A DNA stretch of 33,597 bases from Acetobacterium sp. (lineage in GTDB: Bacteria; Bacillota; Clostridia; Eubacteriales; Eubacteriaceae), in the NCBI RefSeq assembly GCF_030652775.1, contig NZ_JAUSPS010000091.1:1-33597 (forward strand). The letters are read 5' to 3'. Below, one piece after another: positions 30,852 to 33,597 of this stretch. Positions within the stretch are counted from its first letter, which is position 1. Each line of letters starts with the position of its first letter. Below the pieces are notes generated by a model. The model saw only the letters and a program-made list of their open reading frames with translations, had not been told where the DNA came from and ran no database searches. A program made the position numbers and the translations under genes.

Positions 30852-33597
30852 TTAATACTTATCCACTTCCAACTCGTCTAAAATGATCTGGGGTTGAGAT
30901 GAAACCTCTTTTTTACTGATTGCCCTTTCTTTTTTCTGATTGGTCTGATCTTTAAGTTTAAATGCACCAACCATTACTTTCAGCATTTCTGCCTGTCCGG
31001 ATAACTCTTCACTCGAAGCCGCACTTTCTTCGGCCGTTGCGGAATTGGTTTGAACAACCTGAGAAACCTGCTCAATCCCTTGAGTAATCTGGGCAATTTC
31101 TGATGCCTGATCGTTAGACGCCCTAGCGATATTTCCGACTAAGCTGGTTACTTTTTCAATTTCGTCTAATATTTCTTTAAGACTTTCCGCTGTTTCATCA
31201 GCAATTTTTGTCCCTACCCCAACTTTTTCGATGGATCCCTCAATCAGGCCGGTTGTTTCCTTGGCCGCTTCGGCACTTCGAGCTGCTAGAGTTCGGACTT
31301 CTTCCGCCACCACCGCAAAACCTTTGCCATGTTGCCCGGCTCGAGCCGCCTCAACGGCAGCATTCAGTGCCAAAATATTGGTCTGGAAGGCAATATCATC
31401 AATTACTTTAATAATTTTGGAAATATTATTGGATGATTCGTCAATATCACCCATAGCCGAAATCATTTTTTTCATTTGTCGATTGCCTACTTCCGCATTT
31501 TTCCGGACTCTGACCGTCAGTTCATTAGCATCATTGGCCCGGACGGCATTCTGTTTTGTTTCACCCGCTACTTCTTCAATAGAGGCGGTTAATTCCTGAA
31601 TGGAGCTGGCCTGTTCGGTAGTTCCCTGAGCCAGCGCCTGACCACCATCAGAAATCTGTCTGGCTCCAAGTTCCACCTGAGCCGCTGCATCATCGATATC
31701 TGACATAGTTGTGCTCAAGCTTGAACTGATTCCATTCAACGCTTCCTTGATCGCCTGGAAGTCGCCCCGATAAACAGAGTTTATTTCCTGATCCAGGTTT
31801 CCTTGACTTATTTCTTCAAGTGTACTGGTAATTTCCTTGACGTAACCCTTCAAATTGGTAATGGTCTGGTTCATATCTTCTTTAATAATGGCATGATCAC
31901 CCTGATAGTCACCATTCATTTGCGTATTCAGATTTCCGGCTGCTAATTCTTTCAGCGTTTCTGATGCTTCGTTAATTGGACGAATGATCGCATCTAATGT
32001 CTTGTTGAATCCCTCAATGACTTTTGCATACTCGCCTGAGAATCGCGTTTGATCACCTCTGAAACTCAAATCACCCGTAACTGCCGTGATTGTCATTTTT
32101 TGAGTCTCTTCTACCAATAAAACGATATTTTCCATCATTCCAATCAGGCTTGGGATCAGCGTATCTTTTTCACTTCTATTTCCGATTGCCTTCAATTCAC
32201 TGAGATCACTGAGTTCACCGGCTTCAATGTGATTGGCAATATTAACAATCTTCACCAACTGACCGTGAACAGCGTTAATCCCTTCACCGATTTCTCCATA
32301 TATTCCCATGTATTGATTCTCAATGTTTTGGCTCAAGTCATTTTTACTCATTAGCGTAAGGATCCGATTGCCTTCTTGTAAAGCCCCTAATCCGTCGATA
32401 CACGCATTAATGCTTTGTTTCAGTTTGTCAAAATCACCTTCATAGGATTTTTTGATCTTGTCAGGAATTTCCCCCTGACCAATCTGATTCACATATTCGG
32501 CAGCTATATTGAGGGGACCCACAACCGCATCGAGGGTCGCATTGACACCTTCGACAATATCCCTGAAGCCCCCGGCAAATGCTTCTGCATTGCCTCGTGT
32601 TTCTAATTTTCCCGCTACTGCTGCCTGCGACAATCGAGTTGATTCCTGAATTAAATTACGAATCGTTTCAATGGTCCGTTTCAGTGCCGGAGTGATCTCA
32701 TCCAAATCATCTTTTTCTTCAATATTAGCAGATACATCCCCAGCTGAAATTTGATTCATGGCACCGATCACCTTATTCTGAAGATCGTCGGCAAATGCAT
32801 CCATGGTTATTGCCATTTCGCCGATTTCATCCTGCGAATCCAAATTTAAACGAATACCAAGATGACCTTTTCCCATTTCTTTGATCATATGGTTAATGTT
32901 GGCAATGGGTTTAGTGATGGAAGTTGAAAGCTTATATAAGATAAATCCTAGAACAAGAAAAACAATCAACCCCGCAAGGGCAATAAGTAAAATATTTTTA
33001 GTGATTGCCGATTGAACGGCACGCATGGAATATCCAATATTCAATGCGCCCTGGTTTTCCCCATTTATGACAACCGGATATAAGACATCATAAACATTGG
33101 TATTTTCTGGTTCATAAAAAAATTCTCTTGCACTCATTTCGCCTTCAAGTGCGACCATTTTAACGTTCACATCATCCTGATAGCCTTTGCCGAGATTATC
33201 CTTGTTACTATCAGCAACCCCGATTAAGCCCTTGTCAATAAAACTGGCATAAACAATGCTTTCATCCGATGCCAATTCATCAATCAATGCCTGATAGCCA
33301 AACTTTTCTGTTAATTCTAGTACTCGGTCAGCCGATACCCCGGCCTGAACAAATTCACCAGTGCTGCTCCGCACATAACCATATTTAAAGTTCTCATCGG
33401 TTTCCGTGCTCTTCCTAATTTCTTCCATCAACTCCGGTGCACCGCTGATCATAAAATTATGAATGGGATCCCCCGGCTCCGCCTTCCATCCTAGGTATTC
33501 ACCATTGGCAGCATTGATGATCTCTCCGCCGACGTTATACCAATAAATGTGATCAATTCCCGTTTCCGCTGCAAGTTGTGTTAAGTAGACATCATTA
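30852..33597 (-). CDS. Methyl-accepting chemotaxis protein with multiple HAMP-like repeats (5' end beyond window)
   Basis: At least 914 residues. The frame stays open past the first ATG at 33452 to the window edge, and the extra 48 codons (ending GDPIHNF before that Met) continue the sensor domain, so the true start lies outside. Visible order: the end of an extracellular Cache-type sensor; a membrane segment ([19 protein letters not shown]); a canonical HAMP; then several HAMP-like modules of about 90 residues with recurring G-S/E-GEI/NL and Y-GDF-K/H-I-K patterns. Last is the signalling domain, with the hairpin tip [19 protein letters not shown] and [15 protein letters not shown]. The tip binds CheA/CheW. 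The promoter is not visible. The ligand is unknown. Confidence 0.93.
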   Translation of the reverse strand, partial: NDVYLTQLAAETGIDHIYWYNVGGEIINAANGEYLGWKAEPGDPIHNFMISGAPELMEEIRKSTETDENFKYGYVRSSTGEFVQAGVSADRVLELTEKFGYQALIDELASDESIVYASFIDKGLIGVADSNKDNLGKGYQDDVNVKMVALEGEMSAREFFYEPENTNVYDVLYPVVINGENQGALNIGYSMRAVQSAITKNILLIALAGLIVFLVLGFILYKLSTSITKPIANINHMIKEMGKGHLGIRLNLDSQDEIGEMAITMDAFADDLQNKVIGAMNQISAGDVSANIEEKDDLDEITPALKRTIETIRNLIQESTRLSQAAVAGKLETRGNAEAFAGGFRDIVEGVNATLDAVVGPLNIAAEYVNQIGQGEIPDKIKKSYEGDFDKLKQSINACIDGLGALQEGNRILTLMSKNDLSQNIENQYMGIYGEIGEGINAVHGQLVKIVNIANHIEAGELSDLSELKAIGNRSEKDTLIPSLIGMMENIVLLVEETQKMTITAVTGDLSFRGDQTRFSGEYAKVIEGFNKTLDAIIRPINEASETLKELAAGNLNTQMNGDYQGDHAIIKEDMNQTITNLKGYVKEITSTLEEISQGNLDQEINSVYRGDFQAIKEALNGISSSLSTTMSDIDDAAAQVELGARQISDGGQALAQGTTEQASSIQELTASIEEVAGETKQNAVRANDANELTVRVRKNAEVGNRQMKKMISAMGDIDESSNNISKIIKVIDDIAFQTNILALNAAVEAARAGQHGKGFAVVAEEVRTLAARSAEAAKETTGLIEGSIEKVGVGTKIADETAESLKEILDEIEKVTSLVGNIARASNDQASEIAQITQGIEQVSQVVQTNSATAEESAASSEELSGQAEMLKVMVGAFKLKDQTNQKKERAISKKEVSSQPQIILDELEVDKY

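Noticed and set aside
30857..30865. DnaA-box-like TTATCCACT at the end of the chemoreceptor gene
   Set aside because: One mismatch to the consensus, isolated and inside coding sequence; likely chance.

Overview
The window looks like chromosome of an anaerobic, acetogen-type clostridium, probably Acetobacterium or a close relative in the Eubacteriaceae. This is inferred from gene content, not from a search. The supporting signs are a split clostridial NifV homocitrate synthase, a RACo-like corrinoid-activation ATPase, paired amt-glnB units, a DnaD/DnaI-type helicase-loading pair, a tryptophan T-box and Gram-positive ribosome binding sites. I see no phage, IS element, CRISPR array, rRNA or tRNA.

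Layout, left to right. (1) 0.0-2.1 kb: nifV-omega and nifV-alpha overlap on the + strand and are bracketed by two copies of a nested inverted-repeat element. (2) 2.2-4.4 kb (-): a SorC-type regulator, a HAD-IIA (NagD-like) phosphatase and an HPr-like phosphocarrier in one operon. (3) 4.6-8.9 kb (-): two tandem amt-glnB operons, each with a near-consensus promoter and a long structured leader. (4) 8.9-12.4 kb (-): htrA, yycJ and murA. (5) 12.6-14.6 kb (+): dnaD and the helicase loader. (6) 14.6-16.1 kb (-): a minimal CheR-like methyltransferase and TrmN6. (7) 16.1-16.6 kb: a gene-free AT-rich region with four perfect DnaA boxes. (8) 16.6-21.3 kb: a membrane protein with a degenerate GGDEF-like domain, a YabE-like G5/3D protein on the other strand, then a Trp T-box and a TrpB2-type tryptophan synthase beta chain. 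(9) 21.4-23.3 kb (-): a rhodanese followed by a RACo-like ATPase that lacks the usual ferredoxin domain. (10) 23.5-27.4 kb (+): an OmpR-type response regulator and histidine kinase, then a VTC polyphosphate-polymerase domain protein and a DUF4956 membrane protein behind a Pho-box-like repeat. (11) 27.7-30.7 kb (+): a lone glutamate-synthase FMN-domain protein and a PH-like/SHOCT protein. (12) 30.85 kb to the end (-): a large poly-HAMP chemoreceptor whose N-terminus lies beyond the window.

The strongest candidate for an undescribed system is the regulation of the two amt-glnB operons. Both leaders carry a first hairpin with hexaloop AAUGAA, then a second hairpin with hexaloop AAAGGN whose 3' side is shared with the 5' arm of an intrinsic terminator. 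That is the dual-hairpin layout recognised by ANTAR-domain antiterminators (loop positions A1 and G4). It suggests ammonium uptake here is controlled by RNA antitermination, while the two PII proteins lack the usual uridylylation tyrosine. No ANTAR gene lies in this window.

The second structural signal is the DnaA-box cluster at 16.07-16.28 kb. It sits where most genes to the left read leftward and most to the right read rightward, among genes (yycJ-htrA, yabB/trmN6, yabE) that lie near the origin in many Firmicutes. It is a candidate oriC or oriC sub-region, although dnaA itself is not in the window.
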